A DNA stretch of 64,000 bases from an uncultured Flavobacteriaceae bacterium (lineage in GTDB: Bacteria > Bacteroidota > Bacteroidia > Flavobacteriales > Flavobacteriaceae), in NCBI GenBank assembly GCA_947500385.1, contig CANMSA010000015.1, forward strand, positions 104,050 through 168,049. The letters are read 5' to 3'. The translations under genes were made by a program, and so were the position numbers. Below the pieces are notes generated by a model. The model was not told where the DNA came from, ran no database searches, and saw nothing but the letters and a program-made list of their open reading frames with translations. Shown here piece after piece: positions 37,505 through 46,934 of the stretch. Position 1 is the stretch's first letter. Each line of letters starts with the position of its first letter.

Positions 37505-37906
37505 ATGAAGTTTGTTATCCCCATCGTATTCCTATGGGCTTTGTTTGCACCCATCACCCAAGCTAACGAAGTGACGGAATGGGTAGCGACGGAGGCAACA
37601 ATCGTAAAGGTCCATAATAAAATCAAAGCTAAAAGCACGCGCGCCTTTGCAATGGTCTCCTTTACCGCCAAGGATGGAAAAGAATACCAAACACAGGTAG
37701 AAATCTTTGCCATACCGTTTTACGGAACAATTAAATCGGTAGGTGATCAAGTTCGTATATTGTATCACCCCGAAAAACCGTTATTGGCCAAAACACCTGC
37801 GGCCTCTTTTATAGAAAAGAACGGTTTGTATTTGTTCCTATTTGCGGGCGTAGTGTTCAGTTTTTACAGACTGCGGAAGGGTTACGCAAAACAGACAAAG
37901 GAGTAA
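37505..37906 (+). CDS. DUF3592-like membrane protein
   Basis: A 133-residue protein with a signal peptide or first membrane helix ending TQANE. A beta domain of about 70 residues contains AFAMVSFTAKDGKEYQTQVE and VGDQVRILYHPEKPLLAK, which matches the DUF3592 pattern. One membrane helix follows (about 108-125) with a basic tail. The function is unknown. Its base composition returns to that of the chromosome, so the toxin module probably ends before it. Confidence 0.7.
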   Translation: MKFVIPIVFLWALFAPITQANEVTEWVATEATIVKVHNKIKAKSTRAFAMVSFTAKDGKEYQTQVEIFAIPFYGTIKSVGDQVRILYHPEKPLLAKTPAASFIEKNGLYLFLFAGVVFSFYRLRKGYAKQTKE

Positions 37907-37952
37907 ATTTATTTTTAGTACACGAAATCCTAGCATCCCTACGGTAGGGCGG

Positions 37953-39074
37953 TTATTTCTTTATCAAAATCTGTCTTGGATAATGCGGTAATGAAATTGT
38001 ATTGATTAAATCTCCCTCAAAATTGGTATATGCAATACCTCCTTTTACCGAGGGCCGTATTTCTGAATAACCAATGTATAACAGGTTCCTATCAAAATCT
38101 ATTTCAATATCCTGGAACGAAATAGTGGTTGCCAATTGGTTTTCCAACTCGGTTTTGAGTGTCAATAAATCCACTCCCAACGCTACCTCGCTATCGGTCG
38201 AAAAGTCGTAGACTCTCGGTGAAAACAAAATTGTACTTGGTTGCGGAAAAAACTCATAGTATCGCATTTTCCCTTCCTTGAAATTGGTGGATAAAAAGCC
38301 TATTTCACTTGTCTTGGACAATACTGGGTTACTCCCTTCCTGAATAAGCGCTAAGGAATTAATATCATAAATTTCATAGCTTCCATCAATAAAAAACAAG
38401 TAGAGCTCCTGATTGTTGACCGTTGCAAAATTAAAGTCATCTTCCAAGGATAATACAGTTGGTATCGATTCCTCGTTCAAGTTTACGATCAGTATTTCTT
38501 TAGCATCAATGGAAGGCACCTTATACACCATATAAATTGGTCCGTATTGACGTACCGCCGCCGGACGCCCAAGACCTAGGTCATAGCGTTTACAAGCATC
38601 GGTATCTTTGTCATAAACCTCCAAGAAATAACGGTCTTCGATATCCTCAAGATCGTCAAACAAATAGGTCAAGTAGCGCTCCGAACCGGTTGCCGTGGTG
38701 ACACTAAAAGCACCTTTTTGCGGACAAAAATCTTGCTTTCGATACACGTCGCCCGTACTAATATTCCGTTGCCAAGCGGTCGTCTGGCCCTCAAATCTGG
38801 TTACAAAAGTTATTAATTGGTCGGAAGAGTCGAGCAAATACAGTTGTTGTCCAAACCCGATTTCCTCATTAAGATTTACGGTGGTAATTTCTTGCAGTGT
38901 TTCGTCAACGTCCGTTTGGTACTCAATTAAATCGGTATCACCCAATACTGTAAGGGCAGGAAGCACAATCGGTGGTATTTCAGAATCTAGAGGAGGTTGC
39001 GAATCGTCGTCTTTGGCACAACCAAATAATGCCATAAGAAAACAGAGGACCAAGGTCTTCGATATACTTGACAT
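37953..39074 (-). CDS. Lipoprotein of unknown function
   Basis: A 373-residue protein with a lipobox (ALFGC) followed by an acidic DDD run that resembles the lipoprotein export signal to the surface in Bacteroidota. The rest is beta-rich with regular strands (LYLLDSSDQLITFVTRF, LYLFFIDGSYEIYDINSL), possibly a beta-propeller, and ends with RQILIKK. No catalytic motif is recognised. It is convergent with the DUF3592-like gene across 46 bp that hold a small CCCTA-CGG-TAGGG hairpin, and divergent from leuC. Confidence 0.7.
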   Translation of the reverse strand: MSSISKTLVLCFLMALFGCAKDDDSQPPLDSEIPPIVLPALTVLGDTDLIEYQTDVDETLQEITTVNLNEEIGFGQQLYLLDSSDQLITFVTRFEGQTTAWQRNISTGDVYRKQDFCPQKGAFSVTTATGSERYLTYLFDDLEDIEDRYFLEVYDKDTDACKRYDLGLGRPAAVRQYGPIYMVYKVPSIDAKEILIVNLNEESIPTVLSLEDDFNFATVNNQELYLFFIDGSYEIYDINSLALIQEGSNPVLSKTSEIGFLSTNFKEGKMRYYEFFPQPSTILFSPRVYDFSTDSEVALGVDLLTLKTELENQLATTISFQDIEIDFDRNLLYIGYSEIRPSVKGGIAYTNFEGDLINTISLPHYPRQILIKK

Positions 39075-39113
39075 AGCTTTTTTTTATAAAGATAACTGAT
39101 TTCAAACCAATCT

Positions 39114-39129
39114 ATGCCCTTTTGGGCAT
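39114..39129. promoter_or_regulatory. Perfect inverted repeat upstream of leuC
   Basis: ATGCCC-TTTT-GGGCAT is a 6-bp perfect stem with a 4-base loop in the divergent region between the lipoprotein gene and leuC. It lies just upstream of the leuC promoter boxes. It could be an operator half-site pair or a small hairpin; neither can be decided here. Confidence 0.3.
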
Positions 39130-39159
39130 TTTGAACATCGTAATTTTCCACACAAATAA

Positions 39160-39190
39160 TTTCTTAAAATACCCAGTTTCATTAGTTTTG
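39160..39190 (+). promoter_or_regulatory. leuCDAB promoter
   Basis: TAGTTTTG (39183-39190) matches the Bacteroidota -7 consensus TAnnTTTG in full, and TTTC at 39160-39163 is a 3/4 match to the -33 box with a 19-base spacer. The leuC start lies 27 bp beyond, so the leader is too short for an attenuator like the one before ilvD. Confidence 0.6.
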
Positions 39191-39217
39191 TCTGCTTAGA
39201 ATTTACAGCTAAAGAGT

Positions 39218-40630
39218 ATGAAAAAGACACTGTTCGATAAAGTTTGGGATTCCCACGTGGTGCAACGTATTGAAAACGGACCCGATGTATTGTTTATAGA
39301 CCGTCACATGGTACACGAGGTTACAAGTCCTGTGGCATTTTTAGGAATTAAGACGAGAGGAATTCGGGTCATGTATCCCGAAAAAACCTTTGCCACGGCA
39401 GATCATAACACCCCTACGATGAATCAACATTTGCCTGTTGAAGACCCGCTCTCGGCCAAGCAATTGGAAATGCTAGAGGAAAATGCCAATGAATATGGTA
39501 TTTCGTATTGGGGACTTGGACACGAAAAAAATGGAATTGTTCATGTTGTTGGTCCGGAATATGGGATTACACTTCCCGGGGCCACGATCGTATGTGGTGA
39601 TTCTCACACTTCTACGCATGGGGCCTTTGGTGCCATCGCTTTTGGAATCGGTACTTCGGAAGTAGAAATGGTCTTGGCATCTCAATGTATCATGCAGGCC
39701 AAACCTAAGAGTATGCGGATCAACGTAGAAGGGCAATTAAACTTTGGAGTTACGCCAAAAGATGTGGCCTTGTACATTATTTCGCAGCTAACAACCTCAG
39801 GGGCCACCGGGTATTTTGTAGAATATGCCGGAAAAGTATTTCGTGATATGAGTATGGAAGGTCGTATGACCGTATGCAATCTAAGCATTGAAATGGGCGC
39901 CCGAGGCGGTATGATCGCACCGGACGAAAAAACCATTGCCTATGTGAAAGGACGGGAATTTGCACCCAAAGAAGTCGCTTGGGATAATGCCAAAACATAT
40001 TGGGACACCCTATATACCGAAGAGGACGCGCAGTTTGACAAGGAAATTACTTTTAATGCAGCTGATATTGAACCCATGATTACTTACGGTACCAACCCGG
40101 GAATGGGAATCGGTATTAGCAATGGCATACCGATGGCCGAAGTAGTTGAAGGTGGTGTGGCGACCTATCGCAAATCACTTCAGTACATGAACTTTAATGA
40201 GGGGGATAGTATGAAAGGAAAGGAAATAGATTTTGTCTTTTTAGGAAGTTGCACGAATGGACGAATCGAAGATTTCAGGGCATTTGCCTCCATTGTAAAA
40301 GGACGACAAAAAGCAGCCAATGTAACGGCATGGCTTGTACCGGGATCTCATAAGGTAGAGGCCGCAATCAAAGAGGAAGGGCTGCTCACCATACTCCAAG
40401 ACGCTGGTTTTGAATTAAGGGAACCAGGCTGTTCCGCTTGTCTCGCAATGAACGAGGATAAGATTCCGGCCGGTAAATACGCGGTGAGTACCTCCAACAG
40501 AAATTTCGAAGGGCGTCAAGGTCCTGGAGCACGTACGTTACTGGCCAGCCCTTTGGTTGCCGCAGCTGCAGCAGTGACCGGTAAGGTTACAGATCCCCGG
40601 GAGTTAATGGAGGAAGCAATGGTGAACTAA
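39218..40630 (+). CDS. leuC: 3-isopropylmalate dehydratase large subunit
   Basis: A 470-residue protein of the aconitase superfamily. Motifs are TPTMNQHLP early on, [12 protein letters not shown] with the first Fe-S Cys region, [13 protein letters not shown], and GCSACLAMN with two further Cys ligands of the [4Fe-4S] cluster. With LeuD it converts 2-isopropylmalate to 3-isopropylmalate in leucine synthesis. It is the first gene of leuC-leuD-leuA-leuB, with leuD 50 bp downstream. Confidence 0.96.
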   Translation: MKKTLFDKVWDSHVVQRIENGPDVLFIDRHMVHEVTSPVAFLGIKTRGIRVMYPEKTFATADHNTPTMNQHLPVEDPLSAKQLEMLEENANEYGISYWGLGHEKNGIVHVVGPEYGITLPGATIVCGDSHTSTHGAFGAIAFGIGTSEVEMVLASQCIMQAKPKSMRINVEGQLNFGVTPKDVALYIISQLTTSGATGYFVEYAGKVFRDMSMEGRMTVCNLSIEMGARGGMIAPDEKTIAYVKGREFAPKEVAWDNAKTYWDTLYTEEDAQFDKEITFNAADIEPMITYGTNPGMGIGISNGIPMAEVVEGGVATYRKSLQYMNFNEGDSMKGKEIDFVFLGSCTNGRIEDFRAFASIVKGRQKAANVTAWLVPGSHKVEAAIKEEGLLTILQDAGFELREPGCSACLAMNEDKIPAGKYAVSTSNRNFEGRQGPGARTLLASPLVAAAAAVTGKVTDPRELMEEAMVN

Positions 40631-40680
40631 CTGCGCCGATAGCTTAAAAAATAATACGAACAACGCATAACGACTTAGAA

Positions 40681-41277
40681 ATGGCTTACGACAAATTCAA
40701 CATTCTAACCTCTACCGCAGTACCACTTCCCATAGAGAATGTGGATACAGACCAAATAATTCCCGCGCGTTTTTTGAAAGCGATTGAACGCAAAGGGTTT
40801 GGAGATAATCTTTTTAGGGATTGGCGCTACAATGCCGACAATACTCCAAAAGAAAATTTTGTGCTTAACAATCCAATTTACTCAGGTCAAATTTTGGTAG
40901 GTGGAAAAAATTTTGGTTCCGGTTCTTCTCGAGAGCATGCCGCTTGGGCCGTATACGATTATGGGTTTCGATGTGTGATATCTAGTTTTTTTGCCGATAT
41001 TTTTAGGAACAACTGCTTAAATGTAGGGGTGCTTCCGGTTCAGGTAAGTGCCGAGTTCCTTGAAAAAATACTACGGGCCATCGAGGCAGATCCAAAAGCA
41101 ACGATCAAGGTAGATCTTCCCGAACAATCTATAACGATTCTCGGTTCCGGAGAACAAGAAAGTTTTGAAATTAATGATTACAAAAAGTCGAATATGTTGA
41201 ACGGATTCGATGATATCGATTACTTATTGAACATAAAGGACGACATCCGACAATTTGCCGCAGACCGACCGCTTTAG
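40681..41277 (+). CDS. leuD: 3-isopropylmalate dehydratase small subunit
   Basis: A 198-residue protein with the swivel-domain signatures NVDTDQIIPARFLK near the N terminus and GGKNFGSGSSREHAAWA in the middle. It completes the active site of the LeuC subunit encoded upstream. The length is normal for the family. The leuA-type gene follows after 28 bp. Confidence 0.96.
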   Translation: MAYDKFNILTSTAVPLPIENVDTDQIIPARFLKAIERKGFGDNLFRDWRYNADNTPKENFVLNNPIYSGQILVGGKNFGSGSSREHAAWAVYDYGFRCVISSFFADIFRNNCLNVGVLPVQVSAEFLEKILRAIEADPKATIKVDLPEQSITILGSGEQESFEINDYKKSNMLNGFDDIDYLLNIKDDIRQFAADRPL

Positions 41278-41305
41278 TGAATTACAAATACCGAAACCCT
41301 TCAGC

Positions 41306-42820
41306 ATGAAAAGACAGCTGGAAATAATGGATACCACACTGCGGGATGGTGAACAAACATCCGGTGTATCCTTTTCCGCAGGGGAAAAATTGACCCTTGC
41401 CAAATTATTGTTGGACGAGTTGAAAGTTGACCGTATCGAGGTTGCCTCGGCACGTGTATCGGAAGGCGAGTTACAGGCAGTACAACAAATTACCGAATGG
41501 GCAGCCACGAAGGATTGTTTAGATCGCATTGAGGTACTGACCTTTGTCGACGATGGTGTGTCGCTCCAATGGATGGAAAAGGCCGGGGCAAAATCACAGA
41601 ACCTTTTGACAAAAGGGTCCCTAAATCATTTAAAGCACCAATTAAAGAAAACACCCGAACAACATTTTGGGGAAATAGCCGCGACCTTTGATAAAGCACA
41701 ACAAAAAGGAATTATCAACAACGTATATCTTGAGGATTGGAGCAATGGCATGCGCAACTCCAAAAAGTACGTTTTCGATTTTCTTGATTTTCTAACAACA
41801 CAACCGGTCAAAAGGGTGTTGTTGCCAGATACCCTTGGAGTTTTAACCTATCAGGAAACGTTTGATTTTCTTTCCGAAATTAGAATGCGATTCTCGACAT
41901 TGCACATTGATTTTCATGGGCATAATGACTATGATTTAGGAGTTGCCAATGTAATGGAAGCCGTTAAGGCCGGATGTAACGGATTGCATCTGACCGTAAA
42001 CGGAATGGGGGAAAGGGCCGGGAATGCTCCGATGGCCAGCGCGATAGCGGTGATCAAAGACTTTCTGCCAGAAGTAGCGATCAATGTTAATGAGAAAGCA
42101 CTCTATAAGGTCAGCAAATTGGTTTCCGCTTTTACAGGTGTAGGCATCCCCTCGAACAAGCCTATTGTTGGCGACAATGTTTTTACGCAAACAGCTGGCA
42201 TTCATGCAGATGGTGACAGTAAAATGAACCTGTATTTTAGTGACCTGATGCCCGAACGCTTTGGGCGTAAACGAAAATACGCCTTGGGAAAAATGTCCGG
42301 GAAGGCCAATATCCAAAAAAACCTACAGGAATTGGGGCTTACCTTGAACGACGAGGAAATCAAGAAAGTTACGGCGCGTATCATTGAGCTCGGCGACAAA
42401 AAAGAAAAGGTGACGAAAGAGGACCTCCCCTATATCATTTCTGATGTATTGGACAGCGATACTTTTCAGCAAAAAGTCTTTGTACAATCGTATGTACTCA
42501 CCCATTCGAAAGGCTTAAGACCCTCTACTACCCTAGCGGTGGAAATAGATGGTACGTTATATGAAGAAAACGCTTCAGGGGATGGGCAGTATGATGCATT
42601 TATGAATGCCCTGGAAAAGGTATATAAATCCAAAAAAATGGCATTGCCAAAATTGATCGATTATGCTGTGCGGATTCCCCCCGGAAGCAACTCGGACGCT
42701 CTTTGTGAAACCATTATCACTTGGGAAACGGCAGAAAAGGAATTTACCACGCGTGGGCTGGATTCCGATCAAACTGTTTCGGCCATCAAAGCGACCGAAA
42801 AAATGCTAAATATCATTTAA
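41306..42820 (+). CDS. leuA: 2-isopropylmalate synthase family enzyme with regulatory domain
   Basis: About 504 residues. I chose the ATG at 41306, directly before the family start MDTTLRDGEQTSGVSFS; an upstream start would overlap leuD. The catalytic TIM barrel has the metal-binding HGHNDYDLGVAN. NGMGERAGNAPM and GIHADGD follow, and a C-terminal LeuA-type allosteric domain lies at about 370-504. It joins acetyl-CoA to a 2-oxo acid. Its place between leuD and leuB makes 2-isopropylmalate the likely product. The N-terminal region also resembles citramalate synthases, which would feed isoleucine synthesis, so substrate is not fully settled. Confidence 0.82.
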   Translation: MKRQLEIMDTTLRDGEQTSGVSFSAGEKLTLAKLLLDELKVDRIEVASARVSEGELQAVQQITEWAATKDCLDRIEVLTFVDDGVSLQWMEKAGAKSQNLLTKGSLNHLKHQLKKTPEQHFGEIAATFDKAQQKGIINNVYLEDWSNGMRNSKKYVFDFLDFLTTQPVKRVLLPDTLGVLTYQETFDFLSEIRMRFSTLHIDFHGHNDYDLGVANVMEAVKAGCNGLHLTVNGMGERAGNAPMASAIAVIKDFLPEVAINVNEKALYKVSKLVSAFTGVGIPSNKPIVGDNVFTQTAGIHADGDSKMNLYFSDLMPERFGRKRKYALGKMSGKANIQKNLQELGLTLNDEEIKKVTARIIELGDKKEKVTKEDLPYIISDVLDSDTFQQKVFVQSYVLTHSKGLRPSTTLAVEIDGTLYEENASGDGQYDAFMNALEKVYKSKKMALPKLIDYAVRIPPGSNSDALCETIITWETAEKEFTTRGLDSDQTVSAIKATEKMLNII

Positions 42821-42903
42821 TTCGGTTCAGGAAGTGTCAAATACCAAATAGAATTAATAATCATAGTACCATAAGCGAAACACTCGTAAGCAAAACAAAA
42901 AAC

Positions 42904-43959
42904 ATGAAATTAAACATTGCCCTTTTAGCCGGAGACGGAATAGGACCAGAAGTCATTGATCAAGCCGTTAAGGTAAGTAATGCCGTTGCGGCAAAGTACC
43001 ATCATGAAATTAACTGGAAACCTGCCCTAACCGGCGCAGCAGCAATTGATGCGGTAGGAGAACCCTATCCGGATGAAACGCATGCTATTTGCGCCAACTC
43101 CGATGCCGTGCTGTTCGGTGCCATAGGGCATCCACGTTTTGACAACGATCCGTCGGCAACGGTACGACCAGAGCAAGGGCTGCTTAAGATGCGCCAGAAG
43201 TTAGGCTTGTTCGCAAACGTGCGGCCCACCTTTACATTTCCTTCCTTGATCGAGAAATCCCCTTTGAAAAAAGAACGTATCGAAGGCACGGATTTGATTA
43301 TTCTTAGAGAGTTGACCGGGGGCATCTATTTTGGAGAGCGAAATCGAAAAGATGATGGCAATACCGCTTTTGATACGATGACGTACGAACGTTTTGAAAT
43401 CGAGCGCCTTGCCAGAAAAGGCTTTGAAATGGCAAAGAAACGTTCAAAAAAATTATGTTGTGTAGACAAAGCCAACGTTTTGGAATCGTCTCGACTGTGG
43501 CGCGAAACTGTGCAGGCCATGGAAAAAGAATATCCCGAAGTAGCGGTATCCTACGAATTTGTCGATGCAGTAGCCATGCGGTTGGTACAATGGCCAAAAG
43601 CGTATGATGTGATGATCACTGCGAACCTTTTTGGAGATATCCTTACCGATGAAGCTTCTGTCATTTCCGGATCCATGGGATTGATGCCTTCTTCTTCGGT
43701 AGGAAGCGAGGTTTCTTTGTACGAACCCATCCACGGTTCATATCCACAAGCGGCAGGGAAAGATATTGCCAATCCACTGGCAACTGTACTCTCCGCGGCT
43801 ATGTTGTTCGAAGATTTCAACTTGAACGAAGAAGCGGCGGCCATTAGAGCGGTCGTCAATAAATCGTTGGCTGAAGGAATTGTAACCGAAGATCTTGCCG
43901 AAGACGCAAAGGCCTACAAGACAAGTGAAGTAGGCGATTGGCTGGCGGCGAACCTATAG
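42904..43959 (+). CDS. leuB: 3-isopropylmalate dehydrogenase
   Basis: About 351 residues from the ATG at 42904, which gives the standard start MKLNIALLAGDGIGPEV; a longer frame upstream is not needed. Further motifs are LRELTGGIYFGE, then DAVAMRLVQWPKAYDVMITANLFGDILTDEAS (in parts), and GSMGLMPSSSVG, the NAD- and metal-binding regions of the isocitrate/isopropylmalate dehydrogenase family. It performs the oxidative decarboxylation step of leucine synthesis. It is the last gene of the operon and is followed by a terminator. Confidence 0.96.
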   Translation: MKLNIALLAGDGIGPEVIDQAVKVSNAVAAKYHHEINWKPALTGAAAIDAVGEPYPDETHAICANSDAVLFGAIGHPRFDNDPSATVRPEQGLLKMRQKLGLFANVRPTFTFPSLIEKSPLKKERIEGTDLIILRELTGGIYFGERNRKDDGNTAFDTMTYERFEIERLARKGFEMAKKRSKKLCCVDKANVLESSRLWRETVQAMEKEYPEVAVSYEFVDAVAMRLVQWPKAYDVMITANLFGDILTDEASVISGSMGLMPSSSVGSEVSLYEPIHGSYPQAAGKDIANPLATVLSAAMLFEDFNLNEEAAAIRAVVNKSLAEGIVTEDLAEDAKAYKTSEVGDWLAANL

Positions 43960-43984
43960 TTTTTTTAAGTTTAGTACTTCATTC

Positions 43985-44014
43985 AATGGTCCTTGCGCTT
44001 TTTCAAGGGCCATT
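43985..44014 (+). terminator. Terminator after leuB
   Basis: An 11-bp stem AATGGTCCTTG / CAAGGGCCATT with one G-T pair and an 8-base loop starts 25 bp after the leuB stop and is followed by TTAATG. The T-run is short, so its strength is uncertain. Confidence 0.6.
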
Positions 44015-44064
44015 TTAATGCTGTCCATTTCCTGAAAATGGTCCCTTCTATATAGAGGATTCGT

Positions 44065-44072
44065 TATATTTG
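44065..44072 (+). promoter_or_regulatory. Possible -7 box for the MFS gene
   Basis: TATATTTG matches TAnnTTTG in full and lies 14 bp upstream of the MFS start codon. No convincing -33 box is seen, and the leader would be nearly absent. Confidence 0.35.
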
Positions 44073-44086
44073 AGGAACAGCGCGCT

Positions 44087-45346
44087 ATGAATCAAAAAAA
44101 AACGCCATGGTACTTCCTCGTAGTACTTATTTTGGCAGGAGAATCTGTTTTTATACTTCCATTTGTACTATCACGTGTTTTTAGACCTACTGTTTTAGAT
44201 GCATTTGCTTTGGACAATGTGCAGCTTGGACTATGTTTTTCGGTTTATGGCATCGTAGCATTGGTGGTATCCTATCTTTTTGGTGGACCGATTGCGGACA
44301 AATTTCCTCCACGAAAGTTGATTGCGGTAGCCCTTTGGATGACGGCGTTCGGGGGGGTGTTCTATGCTACGTTTCCTAGGTTTGAACAACTGAAATGGCT
44401 TTACGGGTACTGGGGGTTTACCACTATTTTCCTGTTTTGGGCGCCAATGATCAAAGCGGCCCGTGTCTGGGGAGGAAAGAGGGCCCAAGGAAAGGCATTT
44501 GGTTTTTTAGATGGTGGTCGTGGGTTGGTCGGTGCATCATTTGGAGTCATGGGAGTATTCATTTTTTCCCTTTTTATTCCTTCGGAAGTAGCCGATGCAA
44601 GTCTTCTAGAACGAAGGGTAGCGTTTGAACAAGTGATTCTGGTATCATCGACCATCGTGGCGTTGGTGGGCATCCTCGTGTGGTTTTTTATGAAACTTGA
44701 TCGCGAATCGGAAAAAGAAATCAACATCGACAAAATTACCCCGTCACAAGTAAAAGAGGTGGCTCGTTTGCCGGCTGTTCAACTGCTAATGGTCATTATT
44801 CTTTGCGCTTATGTTGGCTACAAAATAACAGATGTTTTTTCCCTCTATGCTCAAGACGTAATGTTGTATGATCAAGTACAATCTGCGCAAGTGGGTACAT
44901 TTTTACTATTTATACGCCCTGTAATAGGCGTTTTTATAGGGTTTATCGGGGATAGAACACAAATTACCTTCTGGTTGTTGATTAGTTTTATAATCTCTTT
45001 TATTGGGGCTTTGCTTTTTGCAGTAGGTATCATTTCAAGCTCAGAAACCTTTTTGTTCTTCCTATCGGTCTTAGTTGTTGCCACAGGGGTATATGCGGCC
45101 CGTTCGCTCTATTTTGCCGTAATGCAACAAGGGAAGGTACCATTAGTGCTTACAGGAACCGCGGTGGGTTTGATCTCTTTGGTAGGTTATACCCCTGATA
45201 TCTTTGCCGGGCCGGCCATAGGCTATCTCTTGGACAGTGCTCCGGGTGTTACTGGGCACCGGCACGTATTCTGGATGCTCGCTTTGTTTTCATTCATAGG
45301 CGGAATTGCCGCTTGGCGGTATTTTGTACTGTTTAGAAAATCTTGA
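44087..45346 (+). CDS. Major facilitator superfamily transporter
   Basis: A 419-residue protein with about twelve hydrophobic helices. The loop between helices 2 and 3 reads GGPIADKFPPRKLIA, the MFS signature (G..aDr.g.r), and helix 4-5 has KAARVWGGKRAQGKAFGFLDGGRG. The overall pattern resembles the nitrate/oxalate or sugar-phosphate antiporter-like MFS groups, but the substrate cannot be named. It ends directly against the TPM gene on the other strand, the two stop codons being adjacent with no space for a terminator. Confidence 0.85.
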   Translation: MNQKKTPWYFLVVLILAGESVFILPFVLSRVFRPTVLDAFALDNVQLGLCFSVYGIVALVVSYLFGGPIADKFPPRKLIAVALWMTAFGGVFYATFPRFEQLKWLYGYWGFTTIFLFWAPMIKAARVWGGKRAQGKAFGFLDGGRGLVGASFGVMGVFIFSLFIPSEVADASLLERRVAFEQVILVSSTIVALVGILVWFFMKLDRESEKEINIDKITPSQVKEVARLPAVQLLMVIILCAYVGYKITDVFSLYAQDVMLYDQVQSAQVGTFLLFIRPVIGVFIGFIGDRTQITFWLLISFIISFIGALLFAVGIISSSETFLFFLSVLVVATGVYAARSLYFAVMQQGKVPLVLTGTAVGLISLVGYTPDIFAGPAIGYLLDSAPGVTGHRHVFWMLALFSFIGGIAAWRYFVLFRKS

Positions 45347-46837
45347 CTACCAACTTACCCCTGCTCCCCCACCTCCTGAACTTCCACCTCCAAAACTGGA
45401 AGAGGAACTACTACCACTGCTCGAAGCGGAATACGAACTCCCCGATGAACTCGAGGAAGAACTACTTGTGGGTCTTGGAATCGTGTCTAATTCCACAGTT
45501 TTCGATTCTTGAAAGTTACAGTTACGACATTCATAGTAATCTACCCGTTCACCGCCATAGTCGTATGACGGGGCTTTTGTGACAGTAGAGCTCTTCTTCC
45601 CAAAAGTTCGGTAACCACACGCTACGCAATCATCATACTTACGGCCATTAGGACCTTCATACTCCAAAACCATTACATCGCTTTGATCATCCGTGACCCA
45701 CACATCGTAGCGGACCGAGTTTAACTTTTCTTCTAAAACTTGTGCCACCTCCAAATAAGCGTTTTCCGCCCACTCGTCTTTCAAGGTCATTGGCATGCCG
45801 TTTACTTTGCTATACCTTGGTGCATACCGATACTTCTTTAATCTTTTTTTCGCCAATCTATTCAACCATACGAAAGGGAGTGGTAAAAGAAAAAGTAGCA
45901 GGCACCCAAAGCTAACTTTGTCTAGCCGGTGGTATTTGTCGTAAAAATCATCTTTCGAATGTTCAATACCCTGCAGTCGACTGTATTGTAAAATACCGGT
46001 AATCAAGCATATAAGACCGTAAACCAATAAAAACACCCCTATCACGACCCCTAAAAAGTTCGTATCGGCGTTCGATTCGAACTGTACTTCGTTTGAATAA
46101 ATTTCCGCTACCGAATCGGGATGTTCCAAAAATTGCTTTATACGCTCTACTGCGGCAACCATCCCCGCTCCATAATCGCCTTGTCTAAAATTGGGAACCA
46201 TCTCTTGGGTCCCAATACGATAACATATCACATCGGTCAAAACAGGCTCCAGACCATATCCCGTTTCAAATTCGGTACGGCGCTGATCCATTACCGTTAA
46301 AATCAACAAGCCATTATTTGTATCCGACTTGCCAATGCCCCATTCCCTAAAAAGACCTACGGCAAAATCTTTGGGTACTTCCGTACCTATGCTTGGGAGC
46401 ATTACAATTGCCACCTCTGCGGTAGCCTTCTTTTCCAAACCGTACAGCAGTTGATTTATCCGTAGCTCATCGTCATGCGAAATGTAATCCCATGGATCGG
46501 AAACATACCCAAAAATTCCATTACCTCTAGGGCTCGGCACTCTCTCTATTGTATAAGTGGAAATACCATGCTCGTAGGAAGGGGCCACAAAGTTGGGATA
46601 GGCCAGATCGGAATGCCCAGTTTCTTTGGTATTCGCCATTTGTTGGACCGCGCTTTGTTCCGGTACCGCATGTACCGTACTATCCAACACATCTGTAATC
46701 ACGGCGGTTTCAAGTTCATTCTGCGCAAAGCTGCCATAAGAAACAAGCAGGAAACTGATTACCAAAAACCTTGAAACAGCCACACGTTCATGATGATTTA
46801 GCCGAATTATACTACCTAAACCACTACGGAACCCCAT
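45347..46837 (-). CDS. TPM-domain membrane protein with Ser/Gly-rich tail
   Basis: A 496-residue protein. A signal peptide ends near GSFAQ (about residue 38). A TPM domain at about 105-235 contains VSDPWDYISHDDELRINQLL and LILTVMDQRRTEFETGYGLE. Two membrane helices lie near residues 258-282 and 310-330. A domain with paired cysteines (CVACGY ... YECRNC), probably zinc-binding, leads into a Ser/Gly tail ending GGGGAGVSW, a common end of TPM proteins. In other bacteria some TPM proteins act in photosystem repair or on stress membranes; the role here is unknown. Confidence 0.85.
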   Translation of the reverse strand: MGFRSGLGSIIRLNHHERVAVSRFLVISFLLVSYGSFAQNELETAVITDVLDSTVHAVPEQSAVQQMANTKETGHSDLAYPNFVAPSYEHGISTYTIERVPSPRGNGIFGYVSDPWDYISHDDELRINQLLYGLEKKATAEVAIVMLPSIGTEVPKDFAVGLFREWGIGKSDTNNGLLILTVMDQRRTEFETGYGLEPVLTDVICYRIGTQEMVPNFRQGDYGAGMVAAVERIKQFLEHPDSVAEIYSNEVQFESNADTNFLGVVIGVFLLVYGLICLITGILQYSRLQGIEHSKDDFYDKYHRLDKVSFGCLLLFLLPLPFVWLNRLAKKRLKKYRYAPRYSKVNGMPMTLKDEWAENAYLEVAQVLEEKLNSVRYDVWVTDDQSDVMVLEYEGPNGRKYDDCVACGYRTFGKKSSTVTKAPSYDYGGERVDYYECRNCNFQESKTVELDTIPRPTSSSSSSSSGSSYSASSSGSSSSSSFGGGSSGGGGAGVSW

Positions 46838-46871
46838 TCTACTAATTTTGGATATGAAGATAGGAAATACA

Positions 46872-46904
46872 AAAGTCCCGTCTGTTTAAAACAAACGGAA
46901 CTTT
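46872..46904 (-). terminator. Possible terminator after gapN
   Basis: A 10-bp stem (AAAGTCCCGT / ACGGAACTTT) with one mismatch lies 31 bp after the gapN stop on the minus strand, followed by CTTTTG. It is weaker than the other hairpins listed. Confidence 0.5.
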
Positions 46905-46934
46905 CAAGGTTTTTAAACGCTAAGATGCGAATTG

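Noticed and set aside
37937..37949. Hairpin CCCTA-CGG-TAGGG as a terminator between the convergent genes
   Set aside because: The stem has only five pairs and no T-run directly follows on either strand, so I did not list it as a terminator.
42721..42903. An extended start for leuB at 42721
   Set aside because: It would overlap leuA and add 61 residues, whereas the ATG at 42904 gives the conserved dehydrogenase N terminus.
45306..45582. Open frames on the plus strand within the end of the TPM gene
   Set aside because: They are antisense shadows of the Ser/Gly-rich tail and are made of low-complexity Leu/Pro/Glu runs.
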